A stretch of DNA of 64,000 nucleotides from JAEUOS01 sp031423955 (lineage in GTDB: Bacteria > Pseudomonadota > Gammaproteobacteria > Burkholderiales > JAEUOS01). Below are positions 16,260 to 27,018 of the stretch, piece by piece. The stretch is taken from the NCBI GenBank assembly GCA_031423955.1, contig JANPGJ010000412.1:5641-69640 (forward strand). Direction: 5' to 3'. Numbering within the stretch: the stretch's first letter is position 1; each line of letters starts with the position of its first letter. The notes beneath the pieces are model-generated. The model ran no database searches. It saw nothing but the letters and a program-made list of their open reading frames with translations, and was not told the DNA's origin. A program made the position numbers and the translations under genes.

Positions 16260-18313
16260 TGACAACTCCCGCCAATCCCCTGCTCGACTTTTCCGGGCTG
16301 CCACGCTTCTCCGAGATTGAACCGGTCCATGTCACCCCGGCGATCGACGGCTTGCTCGCCGATTGTCGCGCCACGATCACGCACGTCACCGCGGACGCGG
16401 GCGCGCTTTTGTGGGACAGCTTTGTCGCACCGCTCGAAGACGTCAACGAACGCCTGTCGCGTGCCTGGGGCGTGGTCGGCCATCTGCATGCCGTCAAGGA
16501 CAGCCCGGAATTGCGCGAGGCCTACAATGAGAATCTGCCGAAGGTCACCGAGTACTGGACCGACCTCGGGCAGAACCTGGCGCTGTTCGGCAAATACAAG
16601 GCCCTGCGCGCCGCGCCGGGGTTCGCGCGGCTGAGCGCGGCGAGGCGCCGCATCATTGACAACGAGATTCGCGATTTCCGTCTGAGCGGCGCCGATCTGT
16701 CCGACCAGAAGAAGGCACGCTACAAGGAAATCGCCGAACAACAGGCGGCATTGGGCTCGAAGTTCTCGGAAAACGTGCTGGATGCCACCAATGCGTTTTC
16801 ACTGATTGTGGAAGATGAGTCGCGACTGGCAGGATTACCTCCTGACGCCCGCGAAGCGGCGCGTGAGGCGGCGGCGAAAGACGGCAAACCGGGCTGGAAG
16901 TTCACGTTGCAGGCGCCGTCTTACCTGCCGGTGCTGCAGTACGCCGATGATCGCGCACTGCGCGAAACGATCTACAAGGCCAATGTGACGCGGGCGTCCG
17001 AATTCGGCGATCCGAAGCTCGACAACACGCCGCTGATCGACAGCATTCTCGCCCTGCGCGCCGAGGAAGCCGGCCTGCTTGGTTATCAGAGTTTCGCCTG
17101 CGTGTCGCTGGTGGCGAAAATGGCCAACACCCCGCAGGAGGTGCTGGACTTCCTCAACGATCTGGCCGCGCGCGCCAAGCCGTACGCCTTGCGCGACATG
17201 CAGGAACTTTCGGACTTCGCGCGTGACTCGCTGCGCCTGGCGCCCCTCGAAGCATGGGACACCCTGTACGCATCGGAAAAGCTGCGCCAGGCCCGATATT
17301 CGTTTTCGGACCAGGAAGTCAAGGAGTACTTTCCCGAGCCACGCGTTTTGAGCGGCTTGTTCAGGGTCGTGGAAACGGTTTTCAAGGTGCATATCCGGCC
17401 CGACACGGCGCCTGTCTGGCACGAAGATGCCAGCTTTTACCGGATCGAAACCAGCACGGGCGAACTGATCGGCCAGTTCTATCTCGATTTGTATGCACGC
17501 GACATCAAGCGCGGCGGCGCCTGGATGGACGACGCAATCACGCGGCGGCGCAAGAAAAGCGGAGTGCAGACCCCGGTCGCCTACCTGACCTGTAATTTTG
17601 CCCGCGGGGTGGGCGAAGTCAACGGGAAAAAGCGCCCTGCGTTATTCACCCATGACGATGTGATCACGCTGTTTCACGAATTCGGCCATGGCCTGCACCA
17701 CATGTTGACGCGCATCGACGATCTCGGTGTCGCCGGGATCAACGGCGTTGAATGGGATGCAGTGGAATTGCCCAGCCAGTTCATGGAGAATTTCTGTTGG
17801 GAATGGGACGTACTCAAGCACATGACCGGTCATGTCGATACCGGCGCGCCATTGCCGCGCGAGTTGTTCGACAAAATGCTGGCGGCAAAGAATTTTCAGG
17901 CGGGCATGCAAACCGTGCGACAGATCGAGTATTCGCTGTTCGACATCCTTCTGCACCACGATTTCGATCGTGTGCAACAAACGCCGATGGCATTGCTCGC
18001 GGCGGTACGCGAGCGCGTTGCCGTCATGCACCCCCCCGCCTACAACCGGTTCCCGAACAATTTCTCGCACATTTTCGCCGGCGGTTATGCCGCCGGGTAC
18101 TACAGCTACAAATGGGCCGAAGTGCTGTCAGCCGATGCCTACAGTGCATTTGAGGAAGAGGGCGTCCTCGATGGCGGCGCCGGTGCCCGCTTTCTCGATG
18201 AAGTGCTGGCCATGGGCGGCAGTCGCCCGGCCGCGGAGAATTTTCATGCCTTTCGCGGCCGCGCGCCGCGGATCGATGCATTGCTTAGACACAATGGTAT
18301 GATGCCTTCATAA
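16259..18313 (+). CDS. prlC: Oligopeptidase A, M3 family metallopeptidase
   Basis: The 684-residue cytosolic zinc peptidase degrades signal peptides and other oligopeptides. The zinc site LFHEFGHGLHHM (HExxH) lies near residue 470, followed by the second Glu region in GVEWDAVELPSQFMENF. The C-terminal half also has FAGGYAAGYYSYKWAE, as in the family. Length is normal. There is no signal peptide, in line with a cytoplasmic enzyme. It overlaps folD at TGATG. Dipeptidyl carboxypeptidase (Dcp) is the nearest alternative, but the C-terminal motifs and length fit PrlC. Confidence 0.94.
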   Translation: MTTPANPLLDFSGLPRFSEIEPVHVTPAIDGLLADCRATITHVTADAGALLWDSFVAPLEDVNERLSRAWGVVGHLHAVKDSPELREAYNENLPKVTEYWTDLGQNLALFGKYKALRAAPGFARLSAARRRIIDNEIRDFRLSGADLSDQKKARYKEIAEQQAALGSKFSENVLDATNAFSLIVEDESRLAGLPPDAREAAREAAAKDGKPGWKFTLQAPSYLPVLQYADDRALRETIYKANVTRASEFGDPKLDNTPLIDSILALRAEEAGLLGYQSFACVSLVAKMANTPQEVLDFLNDLAARAKPYALRDMQELSDFARDSLRLAPLEAWDTLYASEKLRQARYSFSDQEVKEYFPEPRVLSGLFRVVETVFKVHIRPDTAPVWHEDASFYRIETSTGELIGQFYLDLYARDIKRGGAWMDDAITRRRKKSGVQTPVAYLTCNFARGVGEVNGKKRPALFTHDDVITLFHEFGHGLHHMLTRIDDLGVAGINGVEWDAVELPSQFMENFCWEWDVLKHMTGHVDTGAPLPRELFDKMLAAKNFQAGMQTVRQIEYSLFDILLHHDFDRVQQTPMALLAAVRERVAVMHPPAYNRFPNNFSHIFAGGYAAGYYSYKWAEVLSADAYSAFEEEGVLDGGAGARFLDEVLAMGGSRPAAENFHAFRGRAPRIDALLRHNGMMPS

Positions 18314-18338
18314 CTCCCTGATTCGTAAGGAGACACTT

Positions 18339-19055
18339 ATGCAATATGCCTGTTTCAAGAAACTGTTCGGCTGCCTGATTGCGGCCATCGCTGCGTTTGG
18401 CTCGGCCGCAGCGTTCGCGCAGTACAAGTACATCGGACCGGATGGCCGCGTGGTCTATAGCGACCAACCGCCGCCGCCAAGCGCCAAACCCGTCGCGAAA
18501 CCTGCAGCGGGTGGCGGCGCGGCGCCGACCGCCGCTGCTTCTTCTTCTGGCGCGTCTGCAGGTTCGGCCGGCCTGCCTTATGTGCTGCAACAGGCGGTCA
18601 AGACCTTTCCAGTGACCCTGTACACCACCAATGACTGCGAAGCCTGTACCCAGGGGCGCAACTACCTGACCAAGCGCGGCGTGCCATTTACCGAGAAGAC
18701 CGTGCGCAATGCGGACGATCTCAAGGTATTCAAGGAAGCCACCGGCGCAGCCCAGGTACCGGTGATGATGCTTGGCAACAACAAGCAGGTGGGGTTCGAG
18801 GAAGGCGCCTGGAACGGGGCATTGAACGTGGCCGGCTATCCGCCAAACAATCTGTTGCCCGCCAGCTACAAGAATCCGCCGCCCGCACCGACCGCGCCGT
18901 TTACACCTGACAGCAAGACCGCTGCCGCACCGACTGCGCCAGGCGCGCCGGCCGGTGGCAATGCGCCGGCGCCGGGCACAGCGCCGTCCGTTGGTACCGT
19001 CCCCCCCCCTGCCGACCCGGCAGCAAATCGGCCGTCCTGGTTCAAGGGCTTCTGA
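18339..19055 (+). CDS. Exported DUF4124-glutaredoxin fusion protein
   Basis: The 238-residue product has a signal peptide ending AAFAQ, then a short DUF4124 domain (YKYIGPDGRVVYSDQPPP, residues 29-46), a Gly/Ala/Ser linker, and a glutaredoxin-like domain (about 90-165). The active-site motif is C100-E-A-C103 in TTNDCEACTQGR. The tail is rich in Pro and Ala and probably disordered. The protein should act in the periplasm as a thiol-disulfide or glutathione-linked redox protein; this is inference. It has its own terminator downstream and stands between prlC and the exonuclease III gene. Confidence 0.85.
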   Translation: MQYACFKKLFGCLIAAIAAFGSAAAFAQYKYIGPDGRVVYSDQPPPPSAKPVAKPAAGGGAAPTAAASSSGASAGSAGLPYVLQQAVKTFPVTLYTTNDCEACTQGRNYLTKRGVPFTEKTVRNADDLKVFKEATGAAQVPVMMLGNNKQVGFEEGAWNGALNVAGYPPNNLLPASYKNPPPAPTAPFTPDSKTAAAPTAPGAPAGGNAPAPGTAPSVGTVPPPADPAANRPSWFKGF

Positions 19056-19081
19056 CCGATCGTCGCCGCCCCTGTGGTGCC

Positions 19082-19107
19082 AAGGCCGCCTGAACCGCGG
19101 CCTTTTT
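19082..19107 (+). terminator. Rho-independent terminator
   Basis: AAGGCCGC and GCGGCCTT form an 8-base stem with a 7-base loop followed by TTTTT. It ends the glutaredoxin-like gene just before the exonuclease III gene. Confidence 0.85.
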
Positions 19108-19129
19108 CGTCGTCCTGGAAAAAAGCCCG

Positions 19130-19897
19130 ATGCGCATCGCCACCTGGAACGTCAATTCCCTCAACGTGCGCCTGGGCCATGTGCTCGATTGGCTTGGTAC
19201 CGCCGACGTCGACGTGCTTTGTTTGCAGGAGCTCAAGCTCAACAACGACAAGTACCCGGTCGCCGAATTGCGCGCGGCCGGCTATGAGTCGGTGGTCAAC
19301 GGACAAAAGACCTACAACGGGGTTGCGATCGTTTCACGGTTGCCGATGAGCGATGTGACGGTCGACATTCCGGATTACGCGGATGAGCAAAAGCGCGTGA
19401 TCGCCGCGACCATCGGCGAGACCCGACTGGTGTGCGCATACTTTCCGAATGGCCAGAGCCTGGAGTCCGACAAGTATCGCTACAAGCTTGACTGGCTCGA
19501 TGCGATGCATGGCTACATGCTGCAGCAACTTGCCGCGCATCCGCGATTGGCCCTGCTTGGCGACTACAACATTGCGCCGGAGGATCGGGATGTACATGAT
19601 CCGGCAGCCTGGGTAGGCCAGGTCCTGGTAAGCCCGAAAGAACGGGCTGCCTGGGGCGCGCTGACCAATGCCGGACTGGTTGACTGCTTCAGATTGTTCG
19701 AGCAGCCCGAGAAAACATTTTCGTGGTGGGACTACCGCATGCTCGGGTTTCGCCGCAACGCCGGCATGCGGATCGACCACATCCTGGCGTCACGGGCGCT
19801 GGCCGCGGATTGCCGTGCCTGCGTCGTCGACCGCGCTCCACGCAAGCTCGAAAAGCCATCGGACCACGCGCCGGTGGTTGCCGACTTTGCAAGTTAG
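19130..19897 (+). CDS. xth: Exodeoxyribonuclease III / AP endonuclease
   Basis: The 255-residue enzyme of the EEP superfamily removes 3' blocking groups and cuts at abasic sites in base excision repair. It begins MRIATWNVNSLNVRL. The metal-binding Glu is in LCLQELKL, the catalytic Asp/Asn in LLGDYNIAPEDRDV, and the C-terminal Asp/His pair in KPSDHAPVVADF. DYRMLGFRRNAGMRIDHIL is also typical of the family. It uses no clear operon partner; a lipoprotein gene begins 7 bases after its stop and may be co-transcribed. Confidence 0.95.
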   Translation: MRIATWNVNSLNVRLGHVLDWLGTADVDVLCLQELKLNNDKYPVAELRAAGYESVVNGQKTYNGVAIVSRLPMSDVTVDIPDYADEQKRVIAATIGETRLVCAYFPNGQSLESDKYRYKLDWLDAMHGYMLQQLAAHPRLALLGDYNIAPEDRDVHDPAAWVGQVLVSPKERAAWGALTNAGLVDCFRLFEQPEKTFSWWDYRMLGFRRNAGMRIDHILASRALAADCRACVVDRAPRKLEKPSDHAPVVADFAS

Positions 19898-19904
19898 GAA
19901 CCCG

Positions 19905-20369
19905 ATGCGCAACCTCGTCCTGCCTCTTTTGTGTTCGGTGTTCGCATTCGCCGGCTGCGACGGCCTGTTCACCGGGGAGAAGGTGGCGCGCTTCCCGCTG
20001 CAAAGCCGCAGCGGCGGCTATGCGCCACTCACCTTGACCCTGGGTCCGGAAATGAACCCGATCGCGCTCAATCTGCAGGCCACCTACACGGCCAACGCGA
20101 TCGAAGCAGGCAAGTGGAACAGTTATCGCGCCACGCTCAGGAAAAGTGGCGCCACGCTTGCCTCGGCGACGTTTCAGGTCAACAACACAAGTGACCCCAA
20201 TAGTCCGGCTACGCAGGTGCTGTCGCGCACCATGCTGATTGTCGACGTCGCAGAAATCGGTGACTATGAACTCGCAATTGACACTCTGGCGCCTTTGGCT
20301 GTCACCCTTGAGAGCGCCAATGTTGAGATGCGGCGCAATATCCGCCGGCCGGAGGCGAGCGGAAAGTAG
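19905..20369 (+). CDS. Hypothetical lipoprotein
   Basis: The 154-residue protein starts MRNLVLPLLCSVFAFAGCDG, a clear lipoprotein signal with FAGC as lipobox and Asp at +2 of the mature protein, which in E. coli would favour retention in the inner membrane. The rest is a beta-rich domain (ATLRKSGATLASATFQVNN, IGDYELAIDTLAPLAVTLES) without a family I can name. It starts 7 bases after xth, so it is probably in the same transcript. The function is unknown. Confidence 0.75.
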   Translation: MRNLVLPLLCSVFAFAGCDGLFTGEKVARFPLQSRSGGYAPLTLTLGPEMNPIALNLQATYTANAIEAGKWNSYRATLRKSGATLASATFQVNNTSDPNSPATQVLSRTMLIVDVAEIGDYELAIDTLAPLAVTLESANVEMRRNIRRPEASGK

Positions 20370-20475
20370 AAGGCAAGCCCGCCCTCAAGCCATCAGGCTG
20401 CGGAACTTGGCACACAAAGCGTCCCGCGCGTTCCCGGATCACCGGGCAACAGGTCGCCAGATGGTAGGCCCGCCA

Positions 20476-20502
20476 CGAAAAACGGCGCCTCGCGACGCCG
20501 CT
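20476..20502 (-). terminator. Terminator after flavocytochrome c gene
   Basis: On the minus strand CGGCGTC-GCGA-GGCGCCG (one G-U pair) is followed by TTTTTCG, about 25 bases after the flavoprotein stop codon. Confidence 0.6.
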
Positions 20503-20525
20503 TTGCATGACGAAACTGCGCCGCC

Positions 20526-21821
20526 TCAGCCGAGCATGTCATGCCAGATGTTCCTGGCCCACGCGTTGCCGTAACTTCCCTCGAGTTCGGACGGTGCTGC
20601 CGACAGGCCACCCGAACCGGGCACTACTTTCATCGTCCTGTCCTTGGCGTCGTAGGCGTGCACGCTGGCCACATGGACCACATTCTTGTCATCCACATAC
20701 GAATAGCAGGTGTTGGCCATCATCGGGGTCGGCGAGGGCTTGCGACCGTTCATCAATTCAACGATCGCGGCGGCCGCGACCTTCGCATGCTGATTGGCCA
20801 TATGGCCGGACTTCGGCATCAGGGCCGCCGACAGCGTCGCATCCCCAAGCACATGGATGCCCGGCCGTGCGACCGACTCCAGGGTCAGCCAGTCGACGCC
20901 GCACCAGCGGTTGTTGGCGGTGATCAGGCCGGCCTCTCGGGCGATGTTGCCGGCGCGCATCGGTGGCAGGACATTGAGGACATCTGCCTTGACATCGGCC
21001 CCGATATCAAGGACCGCAGACATGCTCGCCAGGTTGACATCCTTGACCTCGCTGTTGTTGCGGTATTCGATCAGGCCCTTGTATTGTCCATTCCATTGCG
21101 CCTTGAACAGGCCGGCCTTGGATACCACGTCCTCGTTCGCATCAAGAATGATGACCTTGCTCTTAGGCTTGGACTGCTTGAAGTAATGCGCCACCTGGCA
21201 GGCACGTTCATACGGCCCCGGCGGGCAGCGATAGGGCGCGCGCGGAATCGAGAGAACGTAGACTCCGCCGTCACGCATGTCCACCAGTTGCTGACGCAGG
21301 GCAACGGTCTGCGGTCCGGCTTTCCAGGCATGCAGCACACGCTCCTGCGCCTTCGGGTCCTTGAGACTGCCGACCTGCTCGAACAGGAAGTCAACGCCGG
21401 GCGCGACGATCAAGCGATCGTAGTCGAGGTCCTGGATCTTCTTGAGCTCGATGGTCTTCTTGTCAACGTTGACCTTGGTCACCTCATCGTTGATCACCTG
21501 CACGCCGTAGTCGCGCAAGCCGCCATAGCCGACAGTCAGGTCTTCGATCTTGCGGCTGCCGCCGAGCACCAGGTTCGACAAGGGGCAGGAAACGAACGCC
21601 CGGTTCATGTCGATCATGAACACTTCAATGGCGCCTTCGGACCACATGCGCAGGTATTTCGCGGCCGTCGCGCCGCCGTAGCCACCACCGATCACGATGA
21701 CGCGGCCGAGCTTCTGTGGCGGCGACGAAGTGGTGGCACAGCCGGTCAGCGCAAGCGCGCCGGCGGCTCCGGAAGCCTTGAGGAAGTCGCGCCGCCCCAG
21801 GTTGTATCGGGATTTTGCCAT
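20526..21821 (-). CDS. fccB: Flavocytochrome c sulfide dehydrogenase, flavoprotein subunit
   Basis: This 431-residue flavoprotein oxidises sulfide in the periplasm and passes electrons to a cytochrome c. The N-terminus has a Tat motif (RRDFLKASG) that runs into ALTGC, so it may be a Tat-exported lipoprotein. The FAD fold is VIVIGGGYGGATAA. Cys79 in FVSCPLSN matches the covalent FAD attachment site; Cys199 in YRCPPGPYERA and Cys307 in NRWCGVDW match the redox-active disulfide. All key cysteines are thus kept. Its cytochrome partner lies directly upstream on the same strand. The start at 21821 follows AGGAG. Confidence 0.9.
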   Translation of the reverse strand: MAKSRYNLGRRDFLKASGAAGALALTGCATTSSPPQKLGRVIVIGGGYGGATAAKYLRMWSEGAIEVFMIDMNRAFVSCPLSNLVLGGSRKIEDLTVGYGGLRDYGVQVINDEVTKVNVDKKTIELKKIQDLDYDRLIVAPGVDFLFEQVGSLKDPKAQERVLHAWKAGPQTVALRQQLVDMRDGGVYVLSIPRAPYRCPPGPYERACQVAHYFKQSKPKSKVIILDANEDVVSKAGLFKAQWNGQYKGLIEYRNNSEVKDVNLASMSAVLDIGADVKADVLNVLPPMRAGNIAREAGLITANNRWCGVDWLTLESVARPGIHVLGDATLSAALMPKSGHMANQHAKVAAAAIVELMNGRKPSPTPMMANTCYSYVDDKNVVHVASVHAYDAKDRTMKVVPGSGGLSAAPSELEGSYGNAWARNIWHDMLG

Positions 21822-21830
21822 CACACGCTC

Positions 21831-22145
21831 CTATTTGCCCGGCTTCTGCGCCGCGAAATACGCGGCCATCAGCGCGATCTGTTCATCGGTGTAGCCTTTG
21901 GCGATCTGATGCATGATCGTCGCCGCCGGGCCGCTACGGGCTCCGCTCCTGAAGGCATTCATCTGGGCAATCAGGGTTGCCTGGCCCAGCCCCGCCAAGC
22001 CCGGGATGCCACCCTGGCTCTGACCATTGGTGCCGTGGCAATTGGCACATTGTGCAGCCAGATTGCGCCCTAGATAGCGATCCTGCGCCGCTGCTGACGT
22101 CGCCATCAGCACAAGCACGAACGCCACGAATTGTTTTGGTTTCAT
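21831..22145 (-). CDS. Monoheme cytochrome c, partner of flavocytochrome c
   Basis: The 104-residue product has a signal peptide (VAFVLVLMATSAAAQ) and one haem motif CANCH near residue 35. A Met ligand is probably in the C-terminal third (TIMHQIAKG). The class I fold with short loops resembles the single-haem subunits of FccAB/SoxEF. The start at 22145 follows GGGAGG. It is first in the two-gene unit, 9 bases before fccB, so it should be the electron acceptor for sulfide oxidation. One haem instead of two distinguishes it from the dihaem FccA of purple sulfur bacteria. Confidence 0.88.
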   Translation of the reverse strand: MKPKQFVAFVLVLMATSAAAQDRYLGRNLAAQCANCHGTNGQSQGGIPGLAGLGQATLIAQMNAFRSGARSGPAATIMHQIAKGYTDEQIALMAAYFAAQKPGK

Positions 22146-22313
22146 GAAATCCCGCCTCCCTTGAAACGTTGTTAGTCGCTGCATCAGCGACTAATGTAAC
22201 CCATGCGTTGACCAAAAACCAAGCCTTCTGCCACCACCGGCCAGTCCTTGTGGCCGCTGCCACCAGTCAACCGAAACTGGCCTTGGCGGTCGATCACGGC
22301 GCACCGGCGCAAC

Positions 22314-22343
22314 GCAAAAGGCCGCCCGCAGGCGGCCTTTTGC
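22314..22343. terminator. Bidirectional terminator downstream of clpA
   Basis: A perfect 13-base stem (GCAAAAGGCCGCC with its complement GGCGGCCTTTTGC) has a 4-base loop. The A/T ends let it act on both strands; it sits 14 bases after the clpA stop. Confidence 0.85.
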
Positions 22344-22357
22344 AAAGCGTCAAAGAC

Positions 22358-24679
<2,322 letters not shown>

Positions 24680-24776
24680 TTTTCGCCTTAGTTGCCGGAG
24701 CCCCCGGCATTCAAACAAACTCTACACCAAAACCTTTTTGGTGCACTCAAAAATTTGTGGCGCTTTGTCAGAGGGG

Positions 24777-25094
24777 TCAATCATTCTCTTCCATCGTGCA
24801 CTGTAGCGGATGCTGATGCGCGCGTGCATGCTGGGTCACCAGATCAACTTTGGTACCGGCCATGTCCTTCGGGTAAATGCCGCATACCGCCATCCCTTCA
24901 CGATGCACCTTGAGCATGATCTGGGTCGCCTGCTCGCGAGTCTTGTTGAAAAACTGCTGGATGGTGCCGACTACGAACTCCATCGGCGTGTAATCGTCGT
25001 TGAGCAGGAGAACCTTGTACATCGGCGGCGGCTTGACCTCCTGCTTCTTTTGCTCAAGGACGGTGCCGCCGTCCGAATCGAACTTGTTTGCCAT
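24777..25094 (-). CDS. clpS: ClpS adaptor protein
   Basis: The 105-residue adaptor delivers N-end-rule substrates to ClpAP. The core YKVLLLNDDYTPMEFVV and MLKVHREGMAVCGIYPKD contains the Asn-Asp-Asp and His residues that bind the substrate N-terminus. A flexible N-terminal arm of about 25 residues precedes it. It lies 97 bases before clpA, and divergent from the cold-shock gene. Confidence 0.96.
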   Translation of the reverse strand: MANKFDSDGGTVLEQKKQEVKPPPMYKVLLLNDDYTPMEFVVGTIQQFFNKTREQATQIMLKVHREGMAVCGIYPKDMAGTKVDLVTQHARAHQHPLQCTMEEND

Positions 25095-25441
25095 GTTGAA
25101 ATTGTATCCATCCGAATCGATTCCGCAACAGCGATCTCAGGGTAAATGGGGCGCCACTTGCGGTTTTCAAATCGGTGAAGCATCAAAAATACAACAAGCG
25201 TACGGTCGCACGCCTGAGCGGTCGGGAAAACCCCTTGACTAGATGCATCGGAAGTCGTACAACGCGAAATGTTTGGTTCAAGCAGTTCCGTAGCACCTGG
25301 AAGTATCGGGTTGTGGCCATAAAAAGTTGCGCCAGAGAAGCGGGGGAGAACGGCCTTGAAACACAAACAACGCTGGGCGTTCGAGGCCCTTGTCAACTCT
25401 TGCCGGACATTCGCGCAAGGCTCTGAAAGGTGGGTAAAAGT
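25095..25441. other. Divergent clpS/cold-shock control region
   Basis: This 347-base region separates clpS and the cold-shock gene. It holds the cold-shock promoter (25235-25263) and about 170 bases of untranslated leader, as expected for cspA-type mRNAs. The clpS promoter should lie near 25095-25200 but is not obvious. No other gene is seen. Confidence 0.6.
25235..25263 (+). promoter_or_regulatory. Sigma-70 promoter of the cold-shock gene
   Basis: TTGACT at 25235-25240 and TACAAC at 25258-25263 are separated by 17 bases. A start near 25270 gives an mRNA leader of about 170 bases before the ATG at 25442, similar to the long structured leaders of cold-shock mRNAs. Confidence 0.65.
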
Positions 25442-25645
25442 ATGGCTACTGGTACTGTCAAATGGTTTAACGATGCAAAAGGCTTCGGTTTCATCACGCC
25501 GGACGGTGGCGGCGAGGATCTGTTCGCGCATTTCTCGGCGATCAACATGCAGGGATTCAAGTCACTCAAGGAAGGCCAAAAAGTCCAGTTTGAAGTGACC
25601 CAGGGCCAGAAAGGCAAGCAGGCCTCCAATATACAGGCGGTCTGA
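25442..25645 (+). CDS. Cold-shock-domain protein
   Basis: The 67-residue OB-fold protein starts MATGTVKWFNDAKGFGFI. The RNP1 motif KGFGFI and RNP2 motif LFAHF are both present, so it should bind single-stranded RNA and DNA and act as an RNA chaperone. A GTG twelve bases upstream is in frame, but the ATG fits the family N-terminus exactly. The gene is monocistronic, between its own promoter and terminator. Whether it is cold-induced cannot be read directly, though the long leader suggests it. Confidence 0.95.
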   Translation: MATGTVKWFNDAKGFGFITPDGGGEDLFAHFSAINMQGFKSLKEGQKVQFEVTQGQKGKQASNIQAV

Positions 25646-25666
25646 CCTTCTGTTCCCGGCCAAAGT

Positions 25667-25703
25667 GCCCTGCACGGGGAGACCTGTGCAGGGCTTTGTT
25701 TTT
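25667..25703 (+). terminator. Terminator of the cold-shock gene
   Basis: GCCCTGCAC pairs with GTGCAGGGC (9 bases) and is followed by TTTGTTTTTG. Confidence 0.9.
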
Positions 25704-25743
25704 GTATTCCTGCTTCCCGACGCGGCGCAGGCGCGTAGTCAAC

Positions 25744-26361
25744 ATGCACCCTCGCCTGATCGCCTTCAACAAACCATTTGGAACTGTGTGCCAGTTCTCG
25801 CAGCATTCCGACCATGCGTCCCTTGCGGACTACATCAGGGTGCCCGACGTCTATCCTGCCGGACGACTCGATACCGACAGCGAGGGCTTGCTGCTCCTGA
25901 CCGCCGATGGCGCATTGCAGCATGCAATTTCGCATCCACGCCGCAAAATGGAAAAGGCCTACTGGGTTCAGGTCGAAGGCGTGCCTGATCTCCACGCACT
26001 TCAGGCGCTTGGCGACGGCATCGACCTGGGTGACTTCAAGACGCAGCCGTGCACGGCTGTTGTCGTCGCCGAACCCGGCAGTCTTTGGCCCAGAGTTCCC
26101 CCAATCCGCGTCCGCAAGGCAATCCCGACCACATGGCTCGAGATGCGTCTGACCGAAGGCAAGAATCGGCAAATCCGCCGCATGACTGCGAAGGCTGGGC
26201 ATCCGACTTTGCGCCTGGTACGGCATTCGATCGGGCCATTTGATCTCGACGATCTACAGCCCGGAGAGTGGCACGAGGTCGACCCGGCGCGCATTGACGG
26301 ATTCCGTTCGCGCAGCGGTGGCTTTGGCGCGAGCGACCGGCCGGGGCACAGGCGCAAGTGA
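25744..26361 (+). CDS. 23S rRNA pseudouridine synthase, RluE-like
   Basis: The 205-residue enzyme lacks an S4 domain and carries the RsuA/RluB/E/F-type catalytic motif in YPAGRLDTDSEGLLLLT, where Asp (about residue 42) is the nucleophile. KAYWVQVEG, LTEGKNRQIRRM and GHPTLRLVR follow as in the family. RluE modifies U2457 in E. coli 23S rRNA; the lack of S4 and the short length favour RluE over RsuA or RluB. No strong ribosome site precedes the ATG at 25744, and the frame is open upstream to 25696. Confidence 0.88.
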   Translation: MHPRLIAFNKPFGTVCQFSQHSDHASLADYIRVPDVYPAGRLDTDSEGLLLLTADGALQHAISHPRRKMEKAYWVQVEGVPDLHALQALGDGIDLGDFKTQPCTAVVVAEPGSLWPRVPPIRVRKAIPTTWLEMRLTEGKNRQIRRMTAKAGHPTLRLVRHSIGPFDLDDLQPGEWHEVDPARIDGFRSRSGGFGASDRPGHRRK

Positions 26362-26793
26362 TCAGGCACCCCGACACCGCAATACGTCGTGCCGAACCGG
26401 ACAGCAAAGCGCTTACTGGACATCCGGGATTTGGCCGATCGAAGGGCTGAAGTCGCGCGGCAAACCGCGCCTGCCTAAGCGGCGCGACCAGTCGGTCATC
26501 GAACGAAACACTCAGCAAGTCCGCCGGTTGAGAAAGCCGAAAAGCGCTTCTGCAACCAATTGAATTCAATAGGATTGCCATTCGATAGCTTGCATGCCAG
26601 GGACGCATTGAGCGTTTTGTTGAAGTAACCCGCAGCCCAGTTTGCCAGCTCGTGCCACAAATTGGGCGTCTCGCGCACATTTCGCAAAATCGGCACCAAA
26701 GATGTCAACCGGCAAGTCCAGACGGCGTTATCTGCACTGACCGAGGAGGTCAATTTTGCAAAATTCTCGAATTTCTTTGACAAGGAACCCAAA
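26362..26793. other. Intergenic region with lower G+C content
   Basis: About 430 bases between the pseudouridine synthase and the Lys-rich peptide gene. The middle is less GC-rich than its surroundings and may contain a decayed insertion-sequence end (26496-26690). The right end should hold the promoter of the peptide gene, but no clear -35/-10 pair is seen. Confidence 0.4.
26496..26690 (-). pseudogene. Possible decayed IS3-type transposase C-terminus
   Basis: On the minus strand a frame reads GYFNKTLNASL, and twelve residues further on NPIEFNW, before a stop at 26496. This spacing recalls the (Y/F)N-x-x-R-x-H-S-x-LG ... SPxEF end of IS3-family transposases, though the Arg and His are not kept. 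No terminal inverted repeat, target duplication or upstream DDE domain is visible. It may be chance similarity, so it is recorded at low confidence. Confidence 0.2.
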
Positions 26794-26994
26794 ATGAACA
26801 AACTTCTGTCCATCCTGATCGCCGGCGTGATCGCCACCGTTTCGTCGACCGGTTTTGCGCAAGACAAGAAAGCCGACGCACCGGCTGCCGCACCGGCCAA
26901 GGCTGAAATGAAAAAAGACGCGCCGATGAAGAAAGAGAAAAAAGCCAAGAAAGAGAAAAAAGCCAAGGCTCCTAAGGCCGACGCGAAGAAATAA
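26794..26994 (+). CDS. Small exported Lys/Ala-rich protein
   Basis: The 66-residue product has a signal peptide (LLSILIAGVIATVSSTGFAQ) followed by about 45 residues made almost entirely of Lys, Ala, Pro, Glu and Asp, with two near-identical copies of KKEKKAK. The start is supported by AAGGAA upstream. Such tails are disordered and strongly basic, and resemble the acid-shock-type and histone-H1-like small exported proteins seen in Proteobacteria; no function can be assigned. It has its own strong terminator 25 bases after the stop, so it is a monocistronic and probably abundant transcript. Confidence 0.75.
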   Translation: MNKLLSILIAGVIATVSSTGFAQDKKADAPAAAPAKAEMKKDAPMKKEKKAKKEKKAKAPKADAKK

Positions 26995-27018
26995 GAGGGC
27001 GATTTCTCTTGTTTCAAC

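Noticed and set aside
24725..24743. A/T-rich hairpin CACCAAAA-CCT-TTTTGGTG between clpS and clpA
   Set aside because: Low stem stability and no U run; it may be fortuitous and is not a convincing terminator.
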